Under the pieces are notes generated by a model. It was not told the origin of the DNA. It was given only the letters and a program-made list of their open reading frames with translations, and searched no databases. DNA of 64,000 bases from Pseudomonas sp. GD03919. Lineage in GTDB: Bacteria; Pseudomonadota; Gammaproteobacteria; Pseudomonadales; Pseudomonadaceae. How positions within the stretch are numbered: the first letter of the stretch is position 1; each line of letters begins with the position of its first letter. Position numbers and translations under genes: made by a program. The DNA is taken from the NCBI RefSeq assembly GCF_029814935.1, contig NZ_CP104582.1, positions 2,914,001 through 2,978,000 on the forward strand. The letters are read 5' to 3'. This document shows positions 51,144 through 60,147 of this stretch, one piece after another.

Positions 51144-52526
51144 TCAGTCGTACAACCGCACCCTGAAACAGGCGCCGCCCAGTTCCGAATCTTCCAGGCT
51201 CAGCTCGCCGTCGTAGCTGTCGACGATATCTTCCACCACCGCCAGGCCGATGCCCTGCCCCGGATTCTGTGCATCCAGTCGTTCACCGCGCTGCAGTACC
51301 CGCTCACGCTGGTGCGGGGGCACGCCGGGGCCATCGTCTTCGATGGTCAGCAGGCAGCCGTCGGTCAGGGGTTGCAGCCTCACGCGCACCTGTTGCAGGC
51401 ACAGGCGGTAGGCGTTTTCCAGCAGGTTGCCAAGCAGTTCCATCAGCGCGCCACGTTCCATGGTGATCTGGCTGTGCGCGGGCACGTCCAGGGTCGCTTC
51501 GACGCGCTTGTCGCGGTAGACCTTGTCCAGCGAGCGGCACAGGCCATCGAGCAGCGGCCAGACCTGTTCACGGTGGCGCACCAGGCCGCTGCGGCGCAGG
51601 CTGGCGCGTTGCAGTTGATAGCCTATCTGCTGGCTCATGCGTTCGATCTGCGCCTGCATCAGCTGCGCCTGCTCGCGATTGTCCGGCTGCACAGCCAGGC
51701 TTTCACCAATGCCCTGCAGCACGCTGAGCGGGGTTTTCAGGCTGTGGGCGAGGTCTTCCAGGGAGTCGCGGTAGCGCTCGCGCTGACGCCGTTCGCTGTC
51801 GAGCAGGCGGTTGAGGGAGTTGGTCAGGCGCAGCAGTTCGCGCGGGTGTTCGTCACTCAGGCGCTGGCGGGTGCCGGCTTCCACACCGTCGAGCTCGTCG
51901 CTAAGGCCACGCAGGCTGCGAAAGCCCCAAGTCAGGCCGAACCAGAGCAGGCCCAGCAGCACCAGCAGGGCGATGCCCAGCCACAGGCGCAGTTGCCAGG
52001 CGAAACCGTTGAACAGCCCCTGGTATTCGCTAGTCGGCTGCATGGTGACGATGCTCAGCGCGGTTTGATCGCCGCGCAGCAGGTCTACTTCGATGTCATA
52101 GACGAAATATTCCTGGCCGCTTTCGTCATGGATGCGCACAAACTCGTGGCCGCGACCGTCATAACGCGGCAGGTAGCGCACCAGTTCGTCGATGGATGAG
52201 CGCGAGCGCCAGAGCATCTGGCCGTCACGGTCGAAGATGAAGCCCAGCAGGTGCGAGTCGAGGTTGTCGAATTCTTCGTCCGGCATCTTGTCCGGCATGT
52301 GCAACTGGCCGTCGTCGATACGCGCGGCGGATATCAGCGCTGCCGCGTCGGAGGCCAGGCGCTTTTCGATGGTCTGCTCCAGGGCCATGAGAAACACGCC
52401 CTGCAGCACCGGCATCAACAGCAGCATGAACAGCATCGCCAGCGCGGCGCTGGCCAGCATCAAACGCAGCCGCAGGGAGGCGAAACGCATACGCAGCTTG
52501 CGTAGAACGGCGCGCGCTCGACTCAC
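51144..52526 (-). CDS. phoQ: Sensor histidine kinase PhoQ
   Basis: A 460-residue two-component sensor. Membrane helices lie at about 20-42 and 180-202, flanking a periplasmic domain with an acidic patch (PDKMPDEEFDNLD), as in Mg2+/cationic-peptide-sensing PhoQ. HAMP, then H-box LEDLAHSLKTPLSVLQG, N-box LLGNLLENAYRLC and DDGPGVPPHQR/GQGIGLAVV are intact. It overlaps phoP by four bases. Confidence 0.92.
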   Translation of the reverse strand: MSRARAVLRKLRMRFASLRLRLMLASAALAMLFMLLLMPVLQGVFLMALEQTIEKRLASDAAALISAARIDDGQLHMPDKMPDEEFDNLDSHLLGFIFDRDGQMLWRSRSSIDELVRYLPRYDGRGHEFVRIHDESGQEYFVYDIEVDLLRGDQTALSIVTMQPTSEYQGLFNGFAWQLRLWLGIALLVLLGLLWFGLTWGFRSLRGLSDELDGVEAGTRQRLSDEHPRELLRLTNSLNRLLDSERRQRERYRDSLEDLAHSLKTPLSVLQGIGESLAVQPDNREQAQLMQAQIERMSQQIGYQLQRASLRRSGLVRHREQVWPLLDGLCRSLDKVYRDKRVEATLDVPAHSQITMERGALMELLGNLLENAYRLCLQQVRVRLQPLTDGCLLTIEDDGPGVPPHQRERVLQRGERLDAQNPGQGIGLAVVEDIVDSYDGELSLEDSELGGACFRVRLYD

Positions 52527-53200
52527 TTGCAGCGCTCGTTGAACATGTAGCCCTGGCCACGCACGGTTTCTATCGGTTTGCCGCCCAGCACTGCCTCCAG
52601 CTTGCGCCGCAGACGACCTACCAGCACTTCTATGACGTTGGGATCGCGCTCGTCGTCGCCCGGATAGAGCTGTTCCATCAGGCGCTCCTTGGCCACCACC
52701 TGCTGATGGTGCAGCATGAGGTACTCGAGGATGCGGTACTCGTAGGCGGTCAGCTGCAGCGACTGTTCATCCACCGTGGCCTGCTTGCGATTGAGGTACA
52801 GCACCAGGGAGCCCGCTTCGATGGTCGACTTGGTGAACCCGGAAGAACGTCGCAGCAGCGCGTTCAGACGTGCTTCCAGCTCCTCGAACTGGAACGGTTT
52901 GACCACATAGTCGTCGGCACCGCAGGAAAGCCCTTCGACCTTGTCCTGCCAGTTACCGCGTGCGGTGAGTATCAGGATCGGAAAGTTCTTGTCCTGGCTG
53001 CGCAGCTCACGGATCAGGTCGATACCGCTCATACCAGGCAGACCGAGGTCGACCAGGGCCAGGTCATGATTGAAGGACTCAGCTCGGTACAGTGCTTCTT
53101 CGGCGGTGCGCACGGCATCCACCACATGCCCGTTTTCGCTGAGGCGAGTGAACAGATGGTGACGCAGCAGCGCCTCATCCTCCACCACCAGCAATTTCAT
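52523..53200 (-). CDS. phoP: Response regulator PhoP
   Basis: A 225-residue OmpR-family regulator. Receiver with acidic pocket VVEDEALLR, phospho-Asp in ALVDLGLPGMSG and Lys in VVKPFQFEEL. Winged-helix domain with LMEQLYPGDDERDPNVIEVLVGRLRRKLE. It activates genes at low Mg2+, including its own operon through the PhoP box before oprH. Confidence 0.95.
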   Translation of the reverse strand: MKLLVVEDEALLRHHLFTRLSENGHVVDAVRTAEEALYRAESFNHDLALVDLGLPGMSGIDLIRELRSQDKNFPILILTARGNWQDKVEGLSCGADDYVVKPFQFEELEARLNALLRRSSGFTKSTIEAGSLVLYLNRKQATVDEQSLQLTAYEYRILEYLMLHHQQVVAKERLMEQLYPGDDERDPNVIEVLVGRLRRKLEAVLGGKPIETVRGQGYMFNERCK

Positions 53201-53228
53201 CAGACTTCCCCTTTTTAAGTTGTACGAA

Positions 53229-53388
53229 GGCCGGGCAAATCAGTCAGCGTGAAAACTACTGCGCTCGGCCATGCTGCGTTAAAACCCGGCTCAGAATGCT
53301 CATTTACAAGTCGTAAACTGCGCTTCTTCGCCGGCTTTTGCCTTGCCTGACCTTCGCTCGCTACGTTTTCACTCGGACTGATGCCCGG
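53229..53388. mobile_element. MITE-like inverted-repeat element between oprH and phoP
   Basis: Outer arms ggccgggca (53229-53237) and tgcccggcc (53380-53388), then atcagtcagcgtgaaaac (53239-53256) against the complement of gttttcactcggactgat (53363-53380), 16 of 18 matching. The interior has no ORF of note. It occupies nearly the whole oprH-phoP spacer, in the leader of phoPQ mRNA. Confidence 0.6.
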
Positions 53389-53409
53389 CCTGGTAACGCT
53401 AAGCCACCT

Positions 53410-54015
53410 TTAGAAGGCGAAGTTGGCACCCAGGTAGAGCTGCGAACTGCTGTGCAGATCCAGCGACCCGGCCTTGCCTGCACCATGCGGCGCCATTTCC
53501 GTGCTGGCATTGGTACGCAGGTAACGATAGCCGGCTTCTATCGAGGTGTTGCTGTTCAGTTCCTGCAGAATACCGGCCTGCAGGCCTGCGGCAAAACCGA
53601 TGTCACTGTCACGGGAGAAGCCACGGCTCTCCTGCTCGAGCTTGACCAGACCGGCGGTTACACCACCGAACAGCTTGGTGTTGTTGCTACCCAGCGGGAC
53701 GAACATGTCGTAGCTGCCAAGCAGATTCTGCTGACGCAGTTTGTAGCCATTGTGACTGCCGGAGACATTCTCGTAAGTCGCGTAGTAGCGACCATCGGCG
53801 GTCTTCTGGCCGGCGCGGACACCCCAGGTGCCCTCGCCATTGATCACTTTGTCCAACTTGGGGTTGCCGAGGTTGGCATTCAGCGCGCTGGATTTCTGGA
53901 TGTTGTTGTCAGTCTGACCCCAGGTCAGGCCGACGAAATTGTCGTTGGCCTGGGCAGCGCTTGCACCCAGGGCCAAGCAGGTAGCGAAGGCGATACGGTT
54001 CAGGGTGATTTTCAT
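53410..54015 (-). CDS. oprH: Outer-membrane protein OprH
   Basis: A 201-residue protein, the length of P. aeruginosa OprH, which it matches closely from memory (DNFVGLTWG, NNIQKS, KLRQQNLLGSYD, STEMAPHG, SLDLHSSSQLYLGAN). Signal peptide MKITLNRIAFATCLALGASAAQA and terminal Phe fit an eight-strand barrel that binds LPS and stabilises the outer membrane at low Mg2+. First gene of oprH-phoP-phoQ. Confidence 0.93.
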   Translation of the reverse strand: MKITLNRIAFATCLALGASAAQANDNFVGLTWGQTDNNIQKSSALNANLGNPKLDKVINGEGTWGVRAGQKTADGRYYATYENVSGSHNGYKLRQQNLLGSYDMFVPLGSNNTKLFGGVTAGLVKLEQESRGFSRDSDIGFAAGLQAGILQELNSNTSIEAGYRYLRTNASTEMAPHGAGKAGSLDLHSSSQLYLGANFAF

Positions 54016-54075
54016 GGCGTCATTCCTCTCGTTGTGGTTTTGATCAACCTGGCAACGAGTCTGCCGGAAGACGAC

Positions 54076-54114
54076 TGAATCCCCGCTGAACCCTCCTTGA
54101 ACCTGCGCTGAACA
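54076..54114 (-). promoter_or_regulatory. PhoP box with four half-sites upstream of oprH
   Basis: Minus strand carries (T/G)(G/A)TTCA four times: plus-strand tgaa(c/t) units begin at 54076, 54087, 54098 and 54109, exactly 11 bp apart. Canonical PhoP boxes have two direct half-sites with the same 11-bp period. About 60-100 bases from the oprH start. Confidence 0.75.
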
Positions 54115-54127
54115 AGCGGCAAACAGC

Positions 54128-55300
54128 CTAGATACGCCGTACCAGAGCGCTGGCGAGGATAAATAACGAAGCCAGAACGCCGAGTAACGCCAGCCAGCCG
54201 GCGTGCTCCCAGACATAACCACCAACATAGCCCACCAGGCTGGAACCGAGGTAATAGGCACACAGGTACAGCGCCGAGGCCTGCGCCTTGGCCCCCTGTG
54301 CATGAATACCGACCTGCCCGCTGGCTACCGCATGAGCAGCGAAGAAACCCAGGGTGAACAGCGCCAGCCCCACCACCGCAGCGCTCAACCACGGCGCAGC
54401 GCACAGGGCTACCCCCAGCAGCATCAGGCCGATGCCGCCATTGAGCACCTGACGCGCGCCAAAGCGTGGCACCAGGCGCCCGGCCCAACCGGCACTGAAG
54501 ATGCCCAGCAGGTATACGGTGAACAACAGGCCGATGACCGTCGCCGACAGGTTGAATGGTTCTCCGGCCAGACGGAAACCGACATAGTTGAACAGCGCAA
54601 CGAAGCCGCCCATGAGCAGGAAGGCCAGAGCGAACAGCACGCGCAGATGCGGGTTGCTCAGGTGCAGGGCGAAGTTGCGCAACAGGCCGCGCAAAGACAA
54701 CGGCTGGGCGGTGAAATGCCGCGACGGCGGCAGCAACCAGAGAAATAGCGCCAACGCCAACAGGCCGAGCCCGGCAATGCCGCCAAGGGCCCAGGGCCAA
54801 CCGCCCAGGTCACTGAGCAGGCCGGCCAGCAGGCGCCCGAGCAGACCGCCCAGCGCCGTACCGCCGATATACAGCCCCATCGCCGCCGGTAGCGCTTCAG
54901 GGTCGAACTCCTCACCGACATAGGCCATGGCCAGCGCCGGCAAACCGCTCAACGCCAGCCCCAGCAGCGCACGCAAAATCAGCAGGCTGCTCCACTGTTC
55001 CACCAGCGCGCAGGCGATCCCCAGTAGCGCGGCCAGGCCCAGCGCCGCGACCATCACCGGCTTGCGCCCCCAGCTCTCGGCCAGTGCACCGGATACCAGC
55101 AGGCACAGGGCCAGGCTCAGGGTGGTCAGCGAAAGCGCCAGGCTGCTGCTGGCCGCAGACACGCGAAAGTGCGCGGCCAACAACGGCAGCAGGGGTTGCA
55201 CGCAGTAAAGCATGGCGAAGGTGGCGAAACCGGCGCAGAACAGCGCCAGGGTGGCACGCCGATAACCGGCGCTGCCACGGCTCAGATGAGTCACGGACAT
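54128..55300 (-). CDS. MFS transporter
   Basis: A 390-residue protein with 12 predicted membrane helices in two halves. ESWGRKPVMVAALGL is the loop 2-3 motif of the major facilitator superfamily, and IFSAGWAGRLVPRFGARQVL the second. It resembles YnfM/arabinose-efflux-type permeases; substrate unknown. It ends 14 bases before the PhoP box and could share it only by readthrough in the opposite sense, so independent regulation is likely. Confidence 0.88.
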   Translation of the reverse strand: MSVTHLSRGSAGYRRATLALFCAGFATFAMLYCVQPLLPLLAAHFRVSAASSSLALSLTTLSLALCLLVSGALAESWGRKPVMVAALGLAALLGIACALVEQWSSLLILRALLGLALSGLPALAMAYVGEEFDPEALPAAMGLYIGGTALGGLLGRLLAGLLSDLGGWPWALGGIAGLGLLALALFLWLLPPSRHFTAQPLSLRGLLRNFALHLSNPHLRVLFALAFLLMGGFVALFNYVGFRLAGEPFNLSATVIGLLFTVYLLGIFSAGWAGRLVPRFGARQVLNGGIGLMLLGVALCAAPWLSAAVVGLALFTLGFFAAHAVASGQVGIHAQGAKAQASALYLCAYYLGSSLVGYVGGYVWEHAGWLALLGVLASLFILASALVRRI

Positions 55301-55458
55301 GGGTGGACTGGCTCACGAAGCTGGATGCAAGCGATAGCCGGAACATGCCGCAAGACCGAACCGGGTGACGCCTGCAGGTGAATGAAACCAGACGAAATAT
55401 TAGCACGCTATCGATAATCGCGAGTACGTGCCATTACCGCTCGTACAATTCCTTTTCC

Positions 55459-55472
55459 TTGATCCAGCTCAA
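55459..55472 (+). promoter_or_regulatory. Anr/FNR-like box upstream of napE
   Basis: ttgatccagctcaa matches TTGATnnnnATCAA at nine of ten positions. It is 64 bases before napE, and would place the start near 55507 with taggggt-like -10 bases. Confidence 0.5.
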
Positions 55473-55535
55473 CAGACTTTGCTCTTACTAACGTTAGGGT
55501 CTAGGCTCAATTGCGAACGCAACGGAGAAGAGCGA

Positions 55536-55703
55536 ATGGCTACCCCGCCCGAGCGCAGCGCCATGAAAGGCAAGGAAACTCGCCTGTTCGTCTTTCTCGT
55601 GGTCTGCCTGTTCCCCATCCTTTCGGTCGCGCTGGTCGGCGGCTACGGATTCATCATCTGGTTCATGCAGATGCTGCTGGGCCCACCTGGCCCACCCACC
55701 TGA
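55536..55703 (+). CDS. napE: Periplasmic nitrate reductase accessory protein NapE
   Basis: A 55-residue single-pass membrane protein from ATG 55536, after a cggagaag site. MATPPERSAMKGKETRLFVFLVVCLFPILSVALVGGYGF carries the NapE core ETRLFxFL and helix. Exact role in Nap unknown. First gene of napEDABC. Confidence 0.9.
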   Translation: MATPPERSAMKGKETRLFVFLVVCLFPILSVALVGGYGFIIWFMQMLLGPPGPPT

Positions 55704-55731
55704 TCCTTCCTCACCTACGGAGCCACGGAAC

Positions 55732-55992
55732 ATGGCCGCCTCTATGCATATTTCCAGTCTGCTGGTGCACGTACGGCCCGAGTGGCTGGCTGCGGTGAAA
55801 GCCAACCTGCGCCAGCTGGAAGGCCTCGAACTGCATCAGGAAAGCCCGCAAGGCAAGCTGGTGGTGGTGCTGGAAACCGAAAACGAGCGCCACATCCTCG
55901 CCCGCCTCGAACAGATCAACGCGTTGCCAGGCGTGCTCAATGCCGCTCTGGTTTACCACGAACTCCTCGACACAGAAGGAGACTCAGAATGA
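55732..55992 (+). CDS. napD: NapA chaperone NapD
   Basis: An 86-residue ferredoxin-fold chaperone. [15 protein letters not shown] and [14 protein letters not shown] fit NapD, which binds the NapA Tat signal peptide and holds it until cofactor insertion. Its stop overlaps the napA start (ATGA). Confidence 0.92.
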   Translation: MAASMHISSLLVHVRPEWLAAVKANLRQLEGLELHQESPQGKLVVVLETENERHILARLEQINALPGVLNAALVYHELLDTEGDSE

Positions 55993-58493
55993 AGCTTTCC
56001 CGCCGTGAATTTGCCAAGGCCAACGCTGCTGCCATTGCCGCCACTGCCGCCGGTCTGCCGTTGGTTACGACCGCCAGCAACCTGATCACCGAAGCGGACA
56101 TGACCCGCCTGGACTGGAACAAGGCGCCCTGCCGCTTCTGCGGTACCGGCTGCAGCGTGATGGTCGCCACCCGCGACAACCGCGTGGTGGCCACCCACGG
56201 TGACGTCAAGGCCGAGGTCAATCGCGGCCTGAACTGCGTCAAGGGCTACTTCCTGTCGAAAATCATGTACGGCGTCGACCGCCTCAACCAACCGCTGCTG
56301 CGCATGAAGAATGGCGTGTACGACAAGCAGGGTGAATTCCAGCCGGTGAGCTGGGAGCAGGCCTTCGACATCATGGAACAGAAGACCAAGGAGGCGCTGC
56401 GCGAGCATGGCCCCGAGGCCGTCGGCATGTTCGGTTCAGGGCAATGGACGGTGTGGGAAGGCTACGCCGCCAACAAGCTGATGAAGGCCGGTTTCCGCTC
56501 CAACAACATCGACCCCAACGCGCGCCACTGCATGGCTTCGGCGGTGATGGGCTTCATGCGTACCTTCGGCATGGACGAGCCGATGGGCTGCTACGACGAC
56601 ATCGAGGCCGCCGACGCCTTCGTGCTGTGGGGCTCGAACATGGCCGAAATGCACCCCATCCTCTGGAGCCGGGTCACTGATCGTCGCCTCAGCCATCCGA
56701 ACACCAAGGTCGCCGTGCTTTCCACCTTCGAGCACCGCAGCTTCGACCTCGCCGACATCCCGCTGGTATTCAAACCGCAGACCGACCTGCTGATACTCAA
56801 CTACATCGCCAACCACATCATCGCAAGCGGCGCGGTTAACAAGGACTTCGTCGGCAAGCACACCAAGTTCGCCCGCGGCGCCGACGACATCGGCTACGGC
56901 CTGCGCGCCGACAACCCACTGGAGATGCAGGCCAAGAACGCGGCCAAGGCCAACACCTGGGAGGACATATCCTTCGAGCAGTTCGCCGCCTTCGTCAAAC
57001 CCTACACACTGGAGCGCACCGCCAAGGAAAGCGGCGTGGCGGCCGAGCGCCTCAAGGCCCTGGCCGAGCTGTACGCCGACCCCAAGCGCAAGGTCATGTC
57101 GTTCTGGACCATGGGTTTCAACCAGCACACCCGCGGTGTCTGGGCCAATAACCTGATCTACAACCTGCACCTGCTCACCGGCAAGATCAGCGAACCGGGC
57201 AACAGCCCCTTCTCCCTCACCGGCCAGCCATCGGCCTGCGGCACCGCGCGCGAGGTGGGCACTTTCTCCCATCGTCTGCCCGCCGACATGCTGGTGGCCA
57301 ACCCCAAGCACCGTGCAACCGCCGAGAAGATCTGGAAGCTGCCGGCCGGCACCATCCAGGAAAAACCCGGCTTTCATGCCGTGGAACAGAGCCGCAAGCT
57401 CAAGGACGGCGTACTCAAGGTCTACTGGACCCAGGTCAGCAACAACATGCAGGCCGGCCCCAACGTGATGCAGGAGATCCTCCCCGGTTGGCGCAACCCG
57501 CAGGCCTTCGTCATCGTCTCCGATGTCTACCCCACCGTCTCGGCCCAGGCTGCCGACCTGATCCTGCCCAGCGCCATGTGGGTGGAGAAGGAAGGCGCCT
57601 ACGGCAATGCCGAGCGCCGCACGCAGTTCTGGCACCAACTGGTCAAGGCACCGGGCGAGGCCAAGTCCGACCTGTGGCAACTGGTGGAATTTTCCAAGCG
57701 CTTTACCACCGACGAAGTCTGGCCTGCCGAACTGCTGGCCAAGGCCCCGGAATACAAGGGCAAGACGCTCTACCAGGTGCTGTTCGCCAACGGCCAGGTC
57801 GACCAGTTCCCCCGCGAACAGATCGAGGCCGGCTATGCCAACGACGAGGCCGAGGCCTTTGGCTTTTACCTGCAGAAGGGCTTGTTCGAGGAATATGCCC
57901 AGTTCGGTCGCGGCCATGCCCATGACCTGGCGCCCTTCGACAGCTATCACGCCGAGCGTGGCCTGCGCTGGCCGGTGGTTGACGGCAAGGAAACGCGCTG
58001 GCGCTATCGCGAAGGCCTCGACCCCTACGTGGAAAAAGGCAGCGGCGTGCAGTTCTACGGCTACCCGGACAAACGCGCGCTGATCTTCGCCCTGCCCTAC
58101 GAACCGCCAGCCGAGGCGCCGGATGACGACTTCCCGTTCTGGCTCAGCACTGGCCGCGTGCTCGAACACTGGCACACCGGCAGCATGACCCAGCGCGTCG
58201 AGGAGCTGCACGGCGCCGTGCCCGATGCCCTGGTGTACATGCACCCGGACGATGCCAGGGCACTCAAGGCGCGACGCGGCAGCGAGGTCAAGGTGATCAG
58301 CCGGCGCGGCGAGATCCGCGCGCGCATCGAAACCCGCGGGCGCAACAAGCCACCGCGCGGCCTGGTGTTCGTGCCCTTCTTCGACGCCAACAAACTGATC
58401 AACAAGGTCACCCTGGACGCCACCGACCCGATCTCCAAGCAGACCGACTACAAGAAGTGTGCGGTGAAGATCGAACTGGTCAACCTGGCCTGA
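55989..58493 (+). CDS. napA: Periplasmic nitrate reductase catalytic subunit NapA
   Basis: An 834-residue molybdoenzyme reducing nitrate to nitrite. The Tat signal [12 protein letters not shown] opens the protein. [10 protein letters not shown] with a fourth Cys in GLNCVKGYF binds the 4Fe-4S cluster, and Cys in [10 protein letters not shown] would coordinate Mo-bis-MGD. ATG 55989 gives the standard start; the longer frame is an out-of-context read through napD. Confidence 0.97.
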   Translation: MKLSRREFAKANAAAIAATAAGLPLVTTASNLITEADMTRLDWNKAPCRFCGTGCSVMVATRDNRVVATHGDVKAEVNRGLNCVKGYFLSKIMYGVDRLNQPLLRMKNGVYDKQGEFQPVSWEQAFDIMEQKTKEALREHGPEAVGMFGSGQWTVWEGYAANKLMKAGFRSNNIDPNARHCMASAVMGFMRTFGMDEPMGCYDDIEAADAFVLWGSNMAEMHPILWSRVTDRRLSHPNTKVAVLSTFEHRSFDLADIPLVFKPQTDLLILNYIANHIIASGAVNKDFVGKHTKFARGADDIGYGLRADNPLEMQAKNAAKANTWEDISFEQFAAFVKPYTLERTAKESGVAAERLKALAELYADPKRKVMSFWTMGFNQHTRGVWANNLIYNLHLLTGKISEPGNSPFSLTGQPSACGTAREVGTFSHRLPADMLVANPKHRATAEKIWKLPAGTIQEKPGFHAVEQSRKLKDGVLKVYWTQVSNNMQAGPNVMQEILPGWRNPQAFVIVSDVYPTVSAQAADLILPSAMWVEKEGAYGNAERRTQFWHQLVKAPGEAKSDLWQLVEFSKRFTTDEVWPAELLAKAPEYKGKTLYQVLFANGQVDQFPREQIEAGYANDEAEAFGFYLQKGLFEEYAQFGRGHAHDLAPFDSYHAERGLRWPVVDGKETRWRYREGLDPYVEKGSGVQFYGYPDKRALIFALPYEPPAEAPDDDFPFWLSTGRVLEHWHTGSMTQRVEELHGAVPDALVYMHPDDARALKARRGSEVKVISRRGEIRARIETRGRNKPPRGLVFVPFFDANKLINKVTLDATDPISKQTDYKKCAVKIELVNLA

Positions 58494-58504
58494 GGAGAAC
58501 CGTC

Positions 58505-58990
58505 ATGAGCCTGCGTTTCCTGCCTCTGCTACTGCTCGCCGCCTTCGGCCTGGCCATCGCCGGTGAGCTCGATTACCCACTCGACGCCCCCGCGCCGGAC
58601 GGCCGCCGCCCCGGCGGCACCCTCAGTCAGACCCTGCCGGCACCGGTGCTGGGCAACGAGGAGAACAAGGACCTGCGCCGCGAGCGCAACTACCCGGAAC
58701 AGCCACCGACCATCCCGCACAGCATTCGCGGCTACCAGGTCGACGCCAACGGCAACAAGTGCCTGACCTGCCACAGCCGCGCCGGTAGCGCCCGCAGCCA
58801 GGCGCCGATGATCAGCATCACCCACTACATGGATCGCGACGGTCAGGCCCTGGCGGCGGTTTCACCACGGCGCTACTTCTGTACCCAGTGCCACGTCACC
58901 CAGCAGGAGGTCAAACCTCTGGTCGGCAACGCCTTCCGCAATATCGACCAGTTGCTCGGCGACGAAGCAGCCGGCACGGCAAAACCCTGA
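58505..58990 (+). CDS. napB: Periplasmic nitrate reductase diheme cytochrome NapB
   Basis: A 161-residue exported cytochrome with signal peptide [20 protein letters not shown] and two c-heme sites, CLTCH and CTQCH. It passes electrons from NapC to NapA. Confidence 0.95.
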   Translation: MSLRFLPLLLLAAFGLAIAGELDYPLDAPAPDGRRPGGTLSQTLPAPVLGNEENKDLRRERNYPEQPPTIPHSIRGYQVDANGNKCLTCHSRAGSARSQAPMISITHYMDRDGQALAAVSPRRYFCTQCHVTQQEVKPLVGNAFRNIDQLLGDEAAGTAKP

Positions 58991-59001
58991 GGAGGCCTTT
59001 C

Positions 59002-59598
59002 ATGAAGTCGTTAATGGCCCTGCTCAAGGAGTACTGGGGCATCCTGCGCCGCCCAAGCGTGCATTACAGCCTGGGTTTTCTCACTCTTGGCGGCTTCATC
59101 GCCGGGATCATTTTCTGGGGCGGTTTCAACACCGCGCTGGAGGCCACCAATACCGAGCAGTTCTGCATCTCCTGCCATGAAATGCGTGACAACGTGTACG
59201 TCGAGCTGCAGGACACCATTCACTACAGCAACCGCTCCGGGGTGCGCGCCACCTGCCCGGACTGCCACGTACCGCACCAGTGGACGGACAAGATCGCGCG
59301 CAAGATGCAGGCGTCCAAGGAAGTCTGGGGCAAGATCTTCGGCACCATCAGCACCCGCGAGAAGTTTCTGGAAAAGCGTCGCGAACTGGCCGAACACGAA
59401 TGGGCACGGCTCAAGGCCAACGATTCGCTGGAATGCCGCAACTGCCACAACTTCGACTACATGGACTTCACCAAACAGAGCCCACGCGCCCGCCAGATGC
59501 ACTCCAGCGCCCTGGCCAGCGGCGCAGCCACCTGCATCGATTGCCACAAGGGCATCGCCCACCAGTTGCCGGACATGAGTGGGGTGCCGGGTTGGTAA
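59002..59598 (+). CDS. napC: Tetraheme quinol dehydrogenase NapC
   Basis: A 198-residue membrane-anchored cytochrome of the NapC/NirT family. One N-terminal helix ([18 protein letters not shown]), then four c-heme motifs: CISCH, CPDCH, CRNCH and CIDCH. It oxidises the quinol pool and feeds NapB. Last gene of the operon; napF, G and H are absent. Confidence 0.96.
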   Translation: MKSLMALLKEYWGILRRPSVHYSLGFLTLGGFIAGIIFWGGFNTALEATNTEQFCISCHEMRDNVYVELQDTIHYSNRSGVRATCPDCHVPHQWTDKIARKMQASKEVWGKIFGTISTREKFLEKRRELAEHEWARLKANDSLECRNCHNFDYMDFTKQSPRARQMHSSALASGAATCIDCHKGIAHQLPDMSGVPGW

Positions 59599-59640
59599 GA
59601 CAGGCACCGCTTGTTCGCGGTGCTCCGCTCTTGCGCTGGT

Positions 59641-60117
59641 CTATTCGCCGCGCAGGCGTTCGAGATGTGCGAGCAGCCCGGCGGATGTCTGCTCACCGAC
59701 CAGGCGCTCACGCAGTTTGCCCTCGGCATCGACAATGTAGGTGACCGGCAAGACATCGGTGCGTGGCAGTTCGAAGCGTGCCGCCGGATCCTGCGCCAGC
59801 ACGGTGAAGCGGATATCGAAGCTGTCCGCCGCACGCTTGAGATCATCGCCCTGCAAGGCATCGAAGTTGACGCCAATCACCCGCGCCGACTGGTTTTTCA
59901 GCTTTTCTTCCAGCGCGTTGAGCTCGGGAATCTCGGTGCGGCACGGCGCGCACCATTCGGCCCAATAATTGATGATCAGCCACTGGCCATCGAGGCTGTC
60001 AGCCGTTACCTTTCGTCCATGCTGGTCAGGGCCGAAATCTTCGGCGCAAGCCGTTAGCAGCAAACCGGCGCAGATAACCAAGACAGCCTTGCCGACCTTG
60101 CGGAGCCCTAAGCCCAT
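59641..60117 (-). CDS. TlpA-like thioredoxin-fold lipoprotein
   Basis: A 158-residue protein from ATG 60117. The signal peptide ends in lipobox LLTAC, and the redox motif is WCAPC in NYWAEWCAPCRTEI. It is a periplasmic, membrane-anchored thiol-disulfide protein, possibly for cytochrome maturation; convergent with napC but transcribed separately. Confidence 0.88.
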   Translation of the reverse strand: MGLGLRKVGKAVLVICAGLLLTACAEDFGPDQHGRKVTADSLDGQWLIINYWAEWCAPCRTEIPELNALEEKLKNQSARVIGVNFDALQGDDLKRAADSFDIRFTVLAQDPAARFELPRTDVLPVTYIVDAEGKLRERLVGEQTSAGLLAHLERLRGE

Positions 60118-60147
60118 GTACTCGTTCCTCGTCCACTCGGGGTTGAT

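Noticed and set aside
56436..58244. 602-codon minus-strand open frame opposite napA
   Set aside because: Shadow of napA; Gly/Val/His-rich antisense composition, no motif and no ribosome site.
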